The notes under the pieces: model-generated | Seen by the model: the letters and a program-made list of their open reading frames with translations, nothing else | Database searches by the model: none | Told to the model about the DNA's origin: nothing | DNA from: Prorocentrum cordatum | Lineage: Eukaryota > Sar > Dinophyceae > Prorocentrales > Prorocentraceae | Length of the DNA: 40,000 nucleotides | Reading direction: 5' to 3' | Assembly (NCBI GenBank): GCA_963575745.1 | Contig: CAUYUJ010011492.1 | Span: 1-40,000, forward strand | Part shown: piece by piece, positions 19,213-27,410 of the stretch | How positions within the stretch are numbered: the first letter of the stretch is position 1 | Layout: each line of letters opens with the position of its first letter | Position numbers and translations under genes: made by a program

Positions 19213-20735
19213 CGCCACAGGCCCAAGCGGCCGCCATACAACGCGGCCTAGGTGGCCTAGCGAGGACACTCGCCATGAGGGTACCACCTGACATTATAAA
19301 CTATGGCGCTGACATCGACGGGGTCCACGCCGACCCAGTGACCTACAGCATGTTCCTCCTAAGCGTGAAGTTCGAGCGCCTGGAAGATGAGCGCCAGCTC
19401 ACTTCCGGCACACAGCTCATCGACTTTCATGTGCCTCACGGAGAACGAATCGACGTCACCCTTACCCGACTCGAAATGGCCCGACTTGAGGCACAGTCGG
19501 TGGTATTTGACCTTCCCAACTTCCAACTACTAACTACGATCCTATTCCGCGCCTTAGGCGTCGGCAACCAGCGAGCCATGCAATTCTTACAGCCACTCAA
19601 TCACCAAATGCCCCGAACACAACAACAGTATGATGAGTTGCTGGAGAGGATGCGTTCGATAGGTCACCTATCAGAACGGCCTCCTGGCAATATAGGATCA
19701 GTGTTTGGAAGGGGAAGGGGATCTGGTAGTGGGAATTTCTACACTACCCTAACCACTGAAGCCCAGCCTGGAAACGGGCCCTCAAGCATATGGGCTGACG
19801 ATCCTGGAGAATCCATTGCTGCACTAGCAGGGGATCGATCACAACCAAGCTGTGCAACCAGCCCTCCTTCCAGAGAACCTCAACCACGCCGTTCCCTATG
19901 GGGTGAATCAAACCCCCTAACCGACGGTGTATCCACCTACCTGGGAGACGACGATTTCGACTCCGGCACCGACACAGATACTGTATCATCAGACGGTGTT
20001 GAAGCTTTAGATTGGTCAGATATCATGAATATGGAAAGTGATAATCAGCGTGCTGAACACTTGTTTTGGTTACTGCAACAGGCAAAACGGAGGTGGAGGA
20101 GGTTCACGCGAAAACCAGTGCGTCGTGTTAGGAGGAGGATACGGAGGAGTTTCAAAGGAAAAGGTGAAGGTAAACGGGGTCGTCGTAGGTTGAATGGACG
20201 AGGCATCACGGCCTTCCTCCAGAAGCTCTCAGATGATCAGTATGATGAGATATTTTTCGGGGGAACAGGCCGTGGTAAAGGCCGTAGAGATACCTCAGGC
20301 AAAGGCAAAGGTAGGCGGGGAAACCCGCGAGGTAGAGACGGCCAGATTCTAAAGTGCCATGAGTGTGATAGTACCGACCATCTTGTGAGAGATTGTTCAG
20401 CGAAGGGAAATCGAAAGGGCAGATCGACCGAAGTCCATTTTGGCTCAAGTGAACCATGTATTGAATATCTGATCCTCCAGGATTTTGAGGCCATGGAACA
20501 TATTTTTTACACTTGGGTTAGCTGCATGGACAACGTCGACGAGCTCGAGGCGCATGGCCATGGACTGTACGCGTACTACCTCGAGTACCTCCGCAGGTTC
20601 GTCTCGGCAACAATGAGCTCACTCCCGTGGATCACGGAACGCTGGGAAACCAGCCTTTATCTTTCTTCGACTGGATGTTTGGGAACCCAGGCAACATCAT
20701 GGCCTACGAGAGCAGTGACGAGGACGTCATTGTAG
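19209..20735 (+). CDS. gag: Gag polyprotein with CCHC zinc knuckle
   Basis: Residues 1-170 are the Copia-type capsid-like region (FLLSVKFERLEDERQLTSGT; LFRALGVGNQRAMQFLQPLN; QQQYDELLERMRSIGHL). A low-complexity acidic/Gly-rich middle follows, then a basic segment (VRRVRRRIRRSFKGKG), and a nucleocapsid knuckle CHECDSTDHLVRDC with C383, C386, H391 and C396 in C-x2-C-x4-H-x4-C spacing. Gag assembles the particle and binds element RNA. Just after the knuckle lies a near-complete DinoSL sequence (20427-20449). Beyond about 20620 the listed frame is probably no longer the coding frame: the hairpin pentapeptides LGNQP and PGNRP lie in the -1 frame (20627-20848), implying a frameshift. The start is chosen at the first ATG, which overlaps the upstream stop; an earlier start by frameshift is possible. 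Confidence 0.8.
   Translation: MTPQAQAAAIQRGLGGLARTLAMRVPPDIINYGADIDGVHADPVTYSMFLLSVKFERLEDERQLTSGTQLIDFHVPHGERIDVTLTRLEMARLEAQSVVFDLPNFQLLTTILFRALGVGNQRAMQFLQPLNHQMPRTQQQYDELLERMRSIGHLSERPPGNIGSVFGRGRGSGSGNFYTTLTTEAQPGNGPSSIWADDPGESIAALAGDRSQPSCATSPPSREPQPRRSLWGESNPLTDGVSTYLGDDDFDSGTDTDTVSSDGVEALDWSDIMNMESDNQRAEHLFWLLQQAKRRWRRFTRKPVRRVRRRIRRSFKGKGEGKRGRRRLNGRGITAFLQKLSDDQYDEIFFGGTGRGKGRRDTSGKGKGRRGNPRGRDGQILKCHECDSTDHLVRDCSAKGNRKGRSTEVHFGSSEPCIEYLILQDFEAMEHIFYTWVSCMDNVDELEAHGHGLYAYYLEYLRRFVSATMSSLPWITERWETSLYLSSTGCLGTQATSWPTRAVTRTSL
20427..20449 (+). other. Near full-length DinoSL relic inside gag
   Basis: The last 15 bases, CCATTTTGGCTCAAG, match the dinoflagellate spliced leader exactly. 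The preceding bases read ACCGAAGT where the leader has ACCGTAG, that is one substitution and one inserted base. Such relics arise when trans-spliced mRNA is reverse transcribed. Here it lies directly downstream of the Gag zinc knuckle and upstream of the non-canonical ORFs. Confidence 0.65.
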
Positions 20736-20848
20736 AGGCCTCGCCTTCAGAGGTTGATCGTAACCTCCAACCTCCACCCGACCTCATGCCTGGAAACAGG
20801 CCAACCTATCCTCGAAACCACGCTGAACTAATAGAAATGGAGTCTTAA
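20627..20848 (+). CDS. Frame-shifted 3' continuation of gag/ORF3
   Basis: This frame contains LGNQP and PGNRP, both products of perfect hairpins in the same codon phase used elsewhere, and an acidic stretch SSDEDVIVEASPSEVD. It ends with TAA at 20846-20848. The same frame stays open beyond the stop into the next ORF, which begins at 20942. This indicates one continuous coding segment interrupted by a single stop, with a frameshift upstream near 20620. Confidence 0.5.
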   Translation: MDHGTLGNQPLSFFDWMFGNPGNIMAYESSDEDVIVEASPSEVDRNLQPPPDLMPGNRPTYPRNHAELIEMES

Positions 20849-20941
20849 GCGTTCGTTGCTGGCGTACCAGGAGACCCATGTATACCCCCTGGTTCGCTTG
20901 CTCCAGGCGAGTACGGACCACGCACCCTACTGCAAACCCCC

Positions 20942-22483
20942 ATGAGGGTGCACGAGATATTAACCATAGCATATCCCGAGAGTCAAGAAAGCATCGAAGC
21001 TGGTAACATGATGCTGCAGGGCACTGATGCCTGCGACGACTCGGAGTTAGTGCTGGCAGCCTTGACTCTTATTGACAGCGTGCACCCTGAGGACGTGCAG
21101 AGGCATGTGTGGTACTCCAGAGGGAGATGGCGCGAGGCCCTTGAAAGGGCCATCGCCATGCGCGGCCGGGCTCTTCCTCCGCCAGGATGGGGTCTCCAGG
21201 CGGCGGGACTATGGCCCAATCATACGGCCATGCGTAATATTGTTGGGCAGCCTGTGCTCGGCAACGAGCCTGAGCCGACAACCGCGCCGCCTACTCCGGG
21301 ACAGCCAAGCGATGCTCAGACGCCGGCTACGCAGGGAAACCTGCCCGTCCCGGCTGTACCGATGGCCGTCATCATTGGCAATCCTACATCAGAAGATGAA
21401 GAGGGTGATGGTTGCGGGCTGTGCGAGGACGAAACCACAATCCCCATGATGGAGGTCACTGGTGAGGAAGAGGTGGACTTCGATCCCGACGAGCCTGACG
21501 CACCAACACCACCGGCACAAGCGCCAATTGCGCCGGGCTCCAGCCAGCAGGGAAACCTGCCTCTGTTAGACGATCCGCCTGGGATCGCGCAGGAGCCTCC
21601 GCAGGAGCCCCCGCCGGCTCCCGCTCAGGCTGCGTCGGCAGCCTCTTCTGATGAGCATGCCGGAAGGTCTCGTTCTCATCCACGCCTCAGAGAAGAGCCC
21701 CATCCGCAGGCACGGCTCCCTCGTGAGTGGAGGCAAGCTGGCCCAAAGGAACGCGCTCTTCGGCGAGGGGGCGAATTGCTTCCCTATAATGACCCAAGGC
21801 GTCGGAAAGGGGAACATTCGGCCTTCGGCAAGGGCAGCCCAGCCTATAGAGACGCCCAGGGTAAGTCCATACGCGGTGGCTACCAGCTTGCGACGAACAT
21901 TCGTACTGGTGAAATACAAGAAGTACGAACGCATCTGCGAAACGTTATCGCAGCACGCAAGCTGTACCGACCTCATGCAGTTTGTGGACCATGCTCAGAG
22001 CCGTTTCAGGAGCATAGGCCGGGATGCCCTGTAGGGCTCATCGAGGGTTTGAGCCCGAACAGAGGCCGCACTCCTCATAAGGAGGGTCATCCACCGCTGC
22101 TCCCGATGACTCAAGACGAGATCGCAGAGATTAATCGTCGTCTCGGGATCACGGCTCATATGAGGCCGAAGGCCGAGGAGGTTAAGCCCCCTCCGGCTCC
22201 GAGGGGACTGGTGCCCATGACCCAGGAAGAAAAGGATGCGCTCTTTAACCTTCCTGGAATGCGAGGAAACTCGCCCGTCGTTTCCAGCCAGTCCCAACGG
22301 CCAGAACCGACGGACAACGATGACCAGAAGGCCCAGCGAGCTGCGGCAGATGAGGAACGTAGACGGACAGCAGAGGAACGCACCCGCGAGGCAACTCGCC
22401 AGATGCTGATGGACTCCCAAAAGATCTACATGAAAGAGGCGAAGGCGAAGAAGCCCCCCACTTCCATTCCAACCGAAGGCTAA
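20942..22483 (+). CDS. Proline-rich ORF with C-terminal coiled coil
   Basis: There are 513 residues from the ATG at 20942. The first 100 residues look ordered (ILTIAYPESQESIEAG; HVWYSRGRWREALERAIAM). The middle is rich in Pro, Ala and acidic residues and carries QGNLP twice, from hairpins at 21331 and 21547. Two related short segments, PMTQDEIAEINRRLG and PMTQEEKDALFNLPGM, occur around residues 388 and 424. The last 50 residues are highly charged and helical (AADEERRRTAEERTREATRQ). It ends at 22483, but the next frame is open upstream through a C6 run at 22453-22459, suggesting an indel or frameshift joining it to the Tpt1 ORF. No family recognised; possibly a linker or structural part of the Gag region. 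Confidence 0.55.
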   Translation: MRVHEILTIAYPESQESIEAGNMMLQGTDACDDSELVLAALTLIDSVHPEDVQRHVWYSRGRWREALERAIAMRGRALPPPGWGLQAAGLWPNHTAMRNIVGQPVLGNEPEPTTAPPTPGQPSDAQTPATQGNLPVPAVPMAVIIGNPTSEDEEGDGCGLCEDETTIPMMEVTGEEEVDFDPDEPDAPTPPAQAPIAPGSSQQGNLPLLDDPPGIAQEPPQEPPPAPAQAASAASSDEHAGRSRSHPRLREEPHPQARLPREWRQAGPKERALRRGGELLPYNDPRRRKGEHSAFGKGSPAYRDAQGKSIRGGYQLATNIRTGEIQEVRTHLRNVIAARKLYRPHAVCGPCSEPFQEHRPGCPVGLIEGLSPNRGRTPHKEGHPPLLPMTQDEIAEINRRLGITAHMRPKAEEVKPPPAPRGLVPMTQEEKDALFNLPGMRGNSPVVSSQSQRPEPTDNDDQKAQRAAADEERRRTAEERTREATRQMLMDSQKIYMKEAKAKKPPTSIPTEG

Positions 22484-22562
22484 GAGTGAAACGCCGGCCC
22501 CTAGGTCGCTTTCGGAGGAGAGACCGAAGACAACAGCACGCTCTGAGGAGCTTGGGTCAGAT

Positions 22563-24086
22563 GTGCAGATGGAGGCGCCCCGCTCTAAAACGCCGAGATC
22601 ACCGACTAGAGCAACTCCATCACAGAGACCCAACCCCAGACAGCCCCCTCAGGAACTTGTAGAAGTACGTAGACGTCCGCCTAGTCGCAGCGGGTCTATC
22701 GCCAACAAGGCAAAGGCTTTCGAGCGCACAGGGTACGCCCCTGCGCCAGCCTCGCCTGTGGCGACACGCTCCAAAAGGTCCGATGAAGGTGCTCTGTCTA
22801 GGGGTACCTGGGTGCCGACGATTCGGGGCAGCGCCGGCCGAGAGTCACCGCGGGGAAACCCGCCAGGCGCTGCTGCTGCAGCTTCCTCCTCCTCGGGAGC
22901 CGCAGCTTCTTCGGCGACTGAGGCTCCTGGGCGGGGAAACCCGCCCGAGGAACAGCTGCACCACCCAGAAGACACATCCCTCACCAGTGGGAGTCAGTCC
23001 GTGATCAGGGATGGACTCGCCCTGCGGAAGCTCCCACCGATACGCTCGGTGGATGAGGAATTCATGAGGAAGTGCAGGCAAGAAAATATTATCCCGAGCA
23101 AGAATGCCACTCTCAAGCAACTGAGTAATGCTCTCAGTAGGGCGTGTAGACACGCGCCTGACAAACCACACAATGCTGTGTGGAGTCTGAACACCTTCGA
23201 CGATCATGATGGCTGGATTAATCTCGCAGAGCTCGTCCATGAATATCCGTGGCACCACGGACATACGAGACATGATGGTTGCAATCCCAGACATGACGAG
23301 GCCAAAGTCATCACCGCGAACCTATACGGCCGAACGGTGGACCAGCTGGCCGCCATCATGATGGAGGTTGTCCATGTCCGCGAACCAGACGGTGAAGAGA
23401 AACAGCGCCTTCAGTTTAAGGTGTTAGTGCGGGACTCGGGCAAGTCCGACATCTTCATCCGGGCCTCTCAAGGGCACTCGTGGACGCTGAAGGCTCCATG
23501 GTCTTTGTACAAGTACATCGTACTACACGACAACCCTGCCGGGAGACCGGCCCCATATCCCGAGGTGGCCATGCATGGTATTCGATGGACTGCCTTTGAA
23601 GGTATTATGTGGTATGGCCTTTCCTGTCGTTCCGAACACATTTCGAAGAGAAAGGGGACAGGCCGGTCACGCATCCACTTTGTGCCGACGCCTCGCCGTC
23701 GCAGTGTGAACAGTGGGTGGGACCCAGATTCCAACATCATCATCTTTGTGGACTGGCATAAGGCCTTGAAGGATGGAATAAAATTTTGTTGGTCTGACAA
23801 TGGAGTCCTTTTAGCCGAGGGAAATGACGGTATCATCGAACCGTACTACATTTCCCACGTGGAAGACCTTGCCACGGGGAAGCAATGGCGCAACCCAGAG
23901 TATCTGGGCGATCGTAAGGCACGTGTTTCCACCGCCATAATGTCGGCCCCTGGTAGGTGGACTGATGTAGGCAGTGCTAGTGTCAAGTACCAGTGGTCTC
24001 GCGACCAAGAGGGCGTCGACCCTCCTATGGTTTACGGTCACAGAGAAGTTGGGGACCACTACAGCCCTGCCACGCTGGGAAAATAG
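22563..24086 (+). CDS. Tpt1/KptA-like RNA 2'-phosphotransferase ORF
   Basis: Residues 1-165 are basic, Ser/Pro-rich and disordered (two RGNPP hairpin products at 98-128). Residues 185-440 resemble Tpt1/KptA: LSNALSRACRHAPD with R196-H197, DGWINLAELV (216-225), IRASQGHSW with R300 and H305, AMHGI (336-340) in the place of YHGT, GRSRIHFV with R370 and H372, then IIIFVDWHKALKDGIKF and NGVLLAEG..PYYI. The Arg-His pair and both later Arg positions important in Tpt1 are present. Tpt1 uses NAD+ to remove a 2'-phosphate from spliced RNA, making ADP-ribose 1''-2'' cyclic phosphate; some members ADP-ribosylate RNA or DNA 5'-phosphates. A role in repairing or capping element RNA or its tRNA primer is inference. 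The frame starts at GTG; coding probably continues from upstream. A TAG at 24084 separates it, in frame, from the next ORF. Confidence 0.75.
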   Translation: MQMEAPRSKTPRSPTRATPSQRPNPRQPPQELVEVRRRPPSRSGSIANKAKAFERTGYAPAPASPVATRSKRSDEGALSRGTWVPTIRGSAGRESPRGNPPGAAAAASSSSGAAASSATEAPGRGNPPEEQLHHPEDTSLTSGSQSVIRDGLALRKLPPIRSVDEEFMRKCRQENIIPSKNATLKQLSNALSRACRHAPDKPHNAVWSLNTFDDHDGWINLAELVHEYPWHHGHTRHDGCNPRHDEAKVITANLYGRTVDQLAAIMMEVVHVREPDGEEKQRLQFKVLVRDSGKSDIFIRASQGHSWTLKAPWSLYKYIVLHDNPAGRPAPYPEVAMHGIRWTAFEGIMWYGLSCRSEHISKRKGTGRSRIHFVPTPRRRSVNSGWDPDSNIIIFVDWHKALKDGIKFCWSDNGVLLAEGNDGIIEPYYISHVEDLATGKQWRNPEYLGDRKARVSTAIMSAPGRWTDVGSASVKYQWSRDQEGVDPPMVYGHREVGDHYSPATLGK

Positions 24087-24107
24087 CCAGAAGTCCACCA
24101 GATCTTT

Positions 24108-27100
24108 ATGGTCACCGAGAGTGAGGCTGGAAGCGCGGCTCCAAGCCGCGCTCCAAGCCAAGGGCCTAGTGCCATATCTTGGCAGGCCATCAGCACCTCG
24201 GATCTGGACCAGATCGCGGCCGCTCTAAATCCTGAACAGGTGGAGCAATTGGCGGATAGACTATATCAGCAAGACCCCTGGGCCGTTGGCCAGGGAGCCA
24301 TGTCCGCCATGGCGACGCGTAGTCGTCAGGCCATGCAGGGAAACTTGCCCATAAATGGACTCAGAAATGAGATGCCCGAGCCGCAGGGAGACCCGCAGAC
24401 GTTCGGCCGCATCTTTGGAGAACCTGCTCGATTCGAGCAGATGCATGGTAGCCCCTCGCATAGTATGCACACACCGAGGGGCATGACCCCAATGGCGACG
24501 CCACCTGCACAGTCTCCGTTCGGGACTCCTGGTCGCCCTGCCACGAGTGGCACCCTCATGGAGAGGATCGCAGCGGCCAGGGCCGAGCATGGTACAGCTC
24601 TCCTGAACATGATGCCGCCCGGCACTCCAACGAGTCAGCAGGGAAATCTGCCCGGCGCTCCAAGCCATCATCGACCGTTTGCTGGACAAACCACTGTCGC
24701 TGGTGTGCCTGAAGACTACCGTGCAAGTTGTGGCAGCTGCTGTGCAACAGGTGCAGAGTCACAGCCTGCCTCGCCCGAGTGGCCAGAGGTGGAGGCCCCC
24801 TGGTCCTGGGAGCCTGAGGGTCCCAATCCAAGGGATCCTGCTCGGCAGCGAGCCTTCATCCCAGCCTTCAATGCTCACCCGAGCATGGCCCAGGGCCAGA
24901 GACAATCGCCAGCACGCATGAATCCGCCGCTGTACCCCGATGGGTCCAGAGTTCCGAACAAGTTTGTTCGCGAAATGGCGGATCAATTCCACAGCCTCAC
25001 AAACGTGCGCTGTAGTGATCAGTCCATGTATCCGCACATGGCCTTTATGCCTGCGCCGACGACGCCAGATGTGGCTGTCCAGCCTACTGCCCATTCGATA
25101 TCGTCTGGCAGTAGAGGTGTGCCTGATTATATCCGGCAGACATACCACACCCAACAGGCGTGCTTTAGGCGCAGACAGGCCGTGCAGAACGTGCGTGATC
25201 AGTCACGTGCAGCCGCGCTTGAGGTCGTGAGGAACAGAGGCTCACCCATGCGAGGGAACTCGCCCGTTGTGACGCCTACAGCCTCCGTGTCAGCAGCGCC
25301 TCCAGTTGTGGCTGCCGTAGTGCCGGAGGTGCTAGATCCAGCAGGGGATCCTCCAGCGACCTTCATGCATTCCGAGACGGTCCTGGAGAGACAGCGGCGG
25401 GTATGTCCCAGAGCAGCAGATGTGGAAGTTTTCACTGGGATGGAAGATACCTGCGCGGTATGCCTAGAGGAGTTTCAGCCCAGGGAGAGCGTTTACCGTT
25501 TGAGGTGTAATCACTTATTCCATGAGGAGCGCTGGAATTCAAATGTGGTGGGCCATGTTGCAAATCAGCGCGAGGGAGACCCTCCGCAACCACCATGTGC
25601 TATCTGCCGAGCGCCTGGCATCATAGCGTCATCATTCCCATGGACCGGCTCCTACGCTCGGGCTCCTGAGCAAGCAGCGAGGGAGTTGCGGGAGTTGAGG
25701 AGCATGGTGGAGGAGATGACAGCCAGGATGCTAGACAGGCAGACAGCTCAGCCCCAGCAGCAGGGAAACCTGCCGGAGGAGGTGAGGCTGCCGATGGAGA
25801 CGGGATACTTTGATCAGCTTATCCCGATGACGGCGCCTCAGCAGGGAAACCTGCCTAACACCCCACGGGTGGCTCCTCAAATGTCTCCCCAGAGTGGGGG
25901 CGGGGCAGAACTGGCACTGGACCCTGAGCAGCTGCGTGAGTTGCGTGTTCGTCATTTCCAGACCCAATTGGAAAATGCGCACACAACCTTTATGCTGGAT
26001 GCCGATAATCCTGAGACTGAGAGTGCGTCGTTGGACCTCTCAGATTCCTCAGTGGCAACAGCAGCAACAGCAGCCGGGGCCGTCGATTTCTCAGCTACGA
26101 ACGAGGAGTTCGATGAGTGGTTGCAGTACAGGGATCACCTCACGAATGAGGGGTTGCAGGACATCGCCCTTCATTCGTATCTGACGCTGACGAGACGCAC
26201 CACCCGCGAGCAGTATAAGAGCACACGTGATGAGCATGCCAACTGGCGGGAGGAACGTGGCACTCATGCTCAGAACGTGTCGTACTTCCAGTACATCGAC
26301 CTGGCACGTATGGCCGAAGGCAGGCCGGATGCCAGCGTAGTGCGGGGAATCCCGCCAGGGAGTGCAACTGAATCGCGGGGAAACCCGCCGGATGGCACAG
26401 TTGGCACTTCAGAAACAGTGCACATCAAGCAGCCGAGTAAGACTTTCTTGGACGATGGTGGGAACTCTATCCTCATCGATGTAGGCTCGAAGATCAACAT
26501 ATTGGGAGAAAACACGAGCCGCAAGTCTGTCCAGGCTGCTGAGGCACATGGCCGTTCTTGTACGTTCGAACCCCGTTCTCGTCTGAACATTAACGGGGTG
26601 GGCGAAGGGTCGGCCCCAGCGGATACCGTAGGCACCTTCAGTATTGCCTGCGAGTACCAGGGCTCGACCCAGCTCGATTCGTACAAGACGAACATTGTGT
26701 CAGGCTGTGGCAAAGACCTGCCAGCAATCCTAGGCCTCGATAGTATGCAGGACAAGCGCACTATTATTGTGCTCGAACGAGGCCAGGAGAAGCTGATATT
26801 CCCTGGGAAGGGACAGGTCAATATGGAGCTCCCCGAGGGCTCCAAGATCATGCCGACGACGAAGCTGCCATCAGGGCATATGTCGATCAGGTGTGATCGA
26901 TTTGGAGCTGCGGGGCAACCCGCCTCGAGCTCAAACAGCACGTCATTTCAGACGGTGCTGACGGGCGAGCCGACCCCGGCGCAGGAGCGCAAACAATTGC
27001 AGGGAAACTTGCCTCAGGGGTTGATGGAGACGCTCGCCAAAGCTATGATGAGAGGCGATAGCATCGACGATCTTGAGACGTTCGATTGCTTCGTAGCCAG

Positions 27101-27371
27101 GACACTGGCCCAGCATGGTGGAAGTGTACCCATGGACGCTGTGCGGTCCCGCCGGAAGATAGTGATGGGGTACACGAACCGCGAGCTGCAGACAGTCAGT
27201 GACGCAAGGTCCAAGGGCGCGCTGAAGCAGCTGATGGATAATCCATCCATGCTGGAGGCATCTGCGGAGCCTTCCGCCTCTGAGGCCACGGCGCGCTGCA
27301 GTGCTGAGCTCCAGCATCTGAGGGAAGCCCAGATGCTGGCAGACATTGCAGGCACATCTTCTTTATCTTGA
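24108..27371 (+). CDS. RING-finger and retropepsin-like polyprotein
   Basis: There are 1087 residues from the ATG at 24108, in the same frame as the Tpt1 ORF. Residues 1-440 are Pro/Gln-rich with several hairpin pentapeptides. A RING-H2-like finger spans 449-500: C449-x2-C452, C467-N-H469, H472, C497-x2-C500. The ligand expected three residues after H472 is Arg475, so one zinc ligand is missing. Residues 500-780 are low complexity. A retropepsin-like domain follows: ILIDVGSKINILG with D791 (D-V-G, not D-T/S-G), then LPAILGLDSM with ILGLD at 874-878. The protease would mature the polyprotein. RING fingers usually recruit ubiquitin-conjugating enzymes; that activity is uncertain with the Arg substitution. 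It ends at TGA 27369 with the same frame open beyond. Confidence 0.75.
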   Translation: MVTESEAGSAAPSRAPSQGPSAISWQAISTSDLDQIAAALNPEQVEQLADRLYQQDPWAVGQGAMSAMATRSRQAMQGNLPINGLRNEMPEPQGDPQTFGRIFGEPARFEQMHGSPSHSMHTPRGMTPMATPPAQSPFGTPGRPATSGTLMERIAAARAEHGTALLNMMPPGTPTSQQGNLPGAPSHHRPFAGQTTVAGVPEDYRASCGSCCATGAESQPASPEWPEVEAPWSWEPEGPNPRDPARQRAFIPAFNAHPSMAQGQRQSPARMNPPLYPDGSRVPNKFVREMADQFHSLTNVRCSDQSMYPHMAFMPAPTTPDVAVQPTAHSISSGSRGVPDYIRQTYHTQQACFRRRQAVQNVRDQSRAAALEVVRNRGSPMRGNSPVVTPTASVSAAPPVVAAVVPEVLDPAGDPPATFMHSETVLERQRRVCPRAADVEVFTGMEDTCAVCLEEFQPRESVYRLRCNHLFHEERWNSNVVGHVANQREGDPPQPPCAICRAPGIIASSFPWTGSYARAPEQAARELRELRSMVEEMTARMLDRQTAQPQQQGNLPEEVRLPMETGYFDQLIPMTAPQQGNLPNTPRVAPQMSPQSGGGAELALDPEQLRELRVRHFQTQLENAHTTFMLDADNPETESASLDLSDSSVATAATAAGAVDFSATNEEFDEWLQYRDHLTNEGLQDIALHSYLTLTRRTTREQYKSTRDEHANWREERGTHAQNVSYFQYIDLARMAEGRPDASVVRGIPPGSATESRGNPPDGTVGTSETVHIKQPSKTFLDDGGNSILIDVGSKINILGENTSRKSVQAAEAHGRSCTFEPRSRLNINGVGEGSAPADTVGTFSIACEYQGSTQLDSYKTNIVSGCGKDLPAILGLDSMQDKRTIIVLERGQEKLIFPGKGQVNMELPEGSKIMPTTKLPSGHMSIRCDRFGAAGQPASSSNSTSFQTVLTGEPTPAQERKQLQGNLPQGLMETLAKAMMRGDSIDDLETFDCFVARTLAQHGGSVPMDAVRSRRKIVMGYTNRELQTVSDARSKGALKQLMDNPSMLEASAEPSASEATARCSAELQHLREAQMLADIAGTSSLS

Positions 27372-27410
27372 AGATGGCAGGGCGACGCCGCCCCCTCGTC
27401 GTCTTGCCTG

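Noticed and set aside
19555-19580. Further GGNAAC-like sites (for example 19561, 19141, 25572, 28557, 28826, 29859, 31283)
   Set aside because: They keep the G-N or G-D codons and part of a stem but have two or more unpaired positions; they may be decayed members but were not counted.
27369-27371. TGA between the RING/protease ORF and the next ORF as a selenocysteine codon
   Set aside because: No selenoprotein motif around it, and other single stops in the same element are TAA and TAG, so a common explanation (decay or readthrough) is better.
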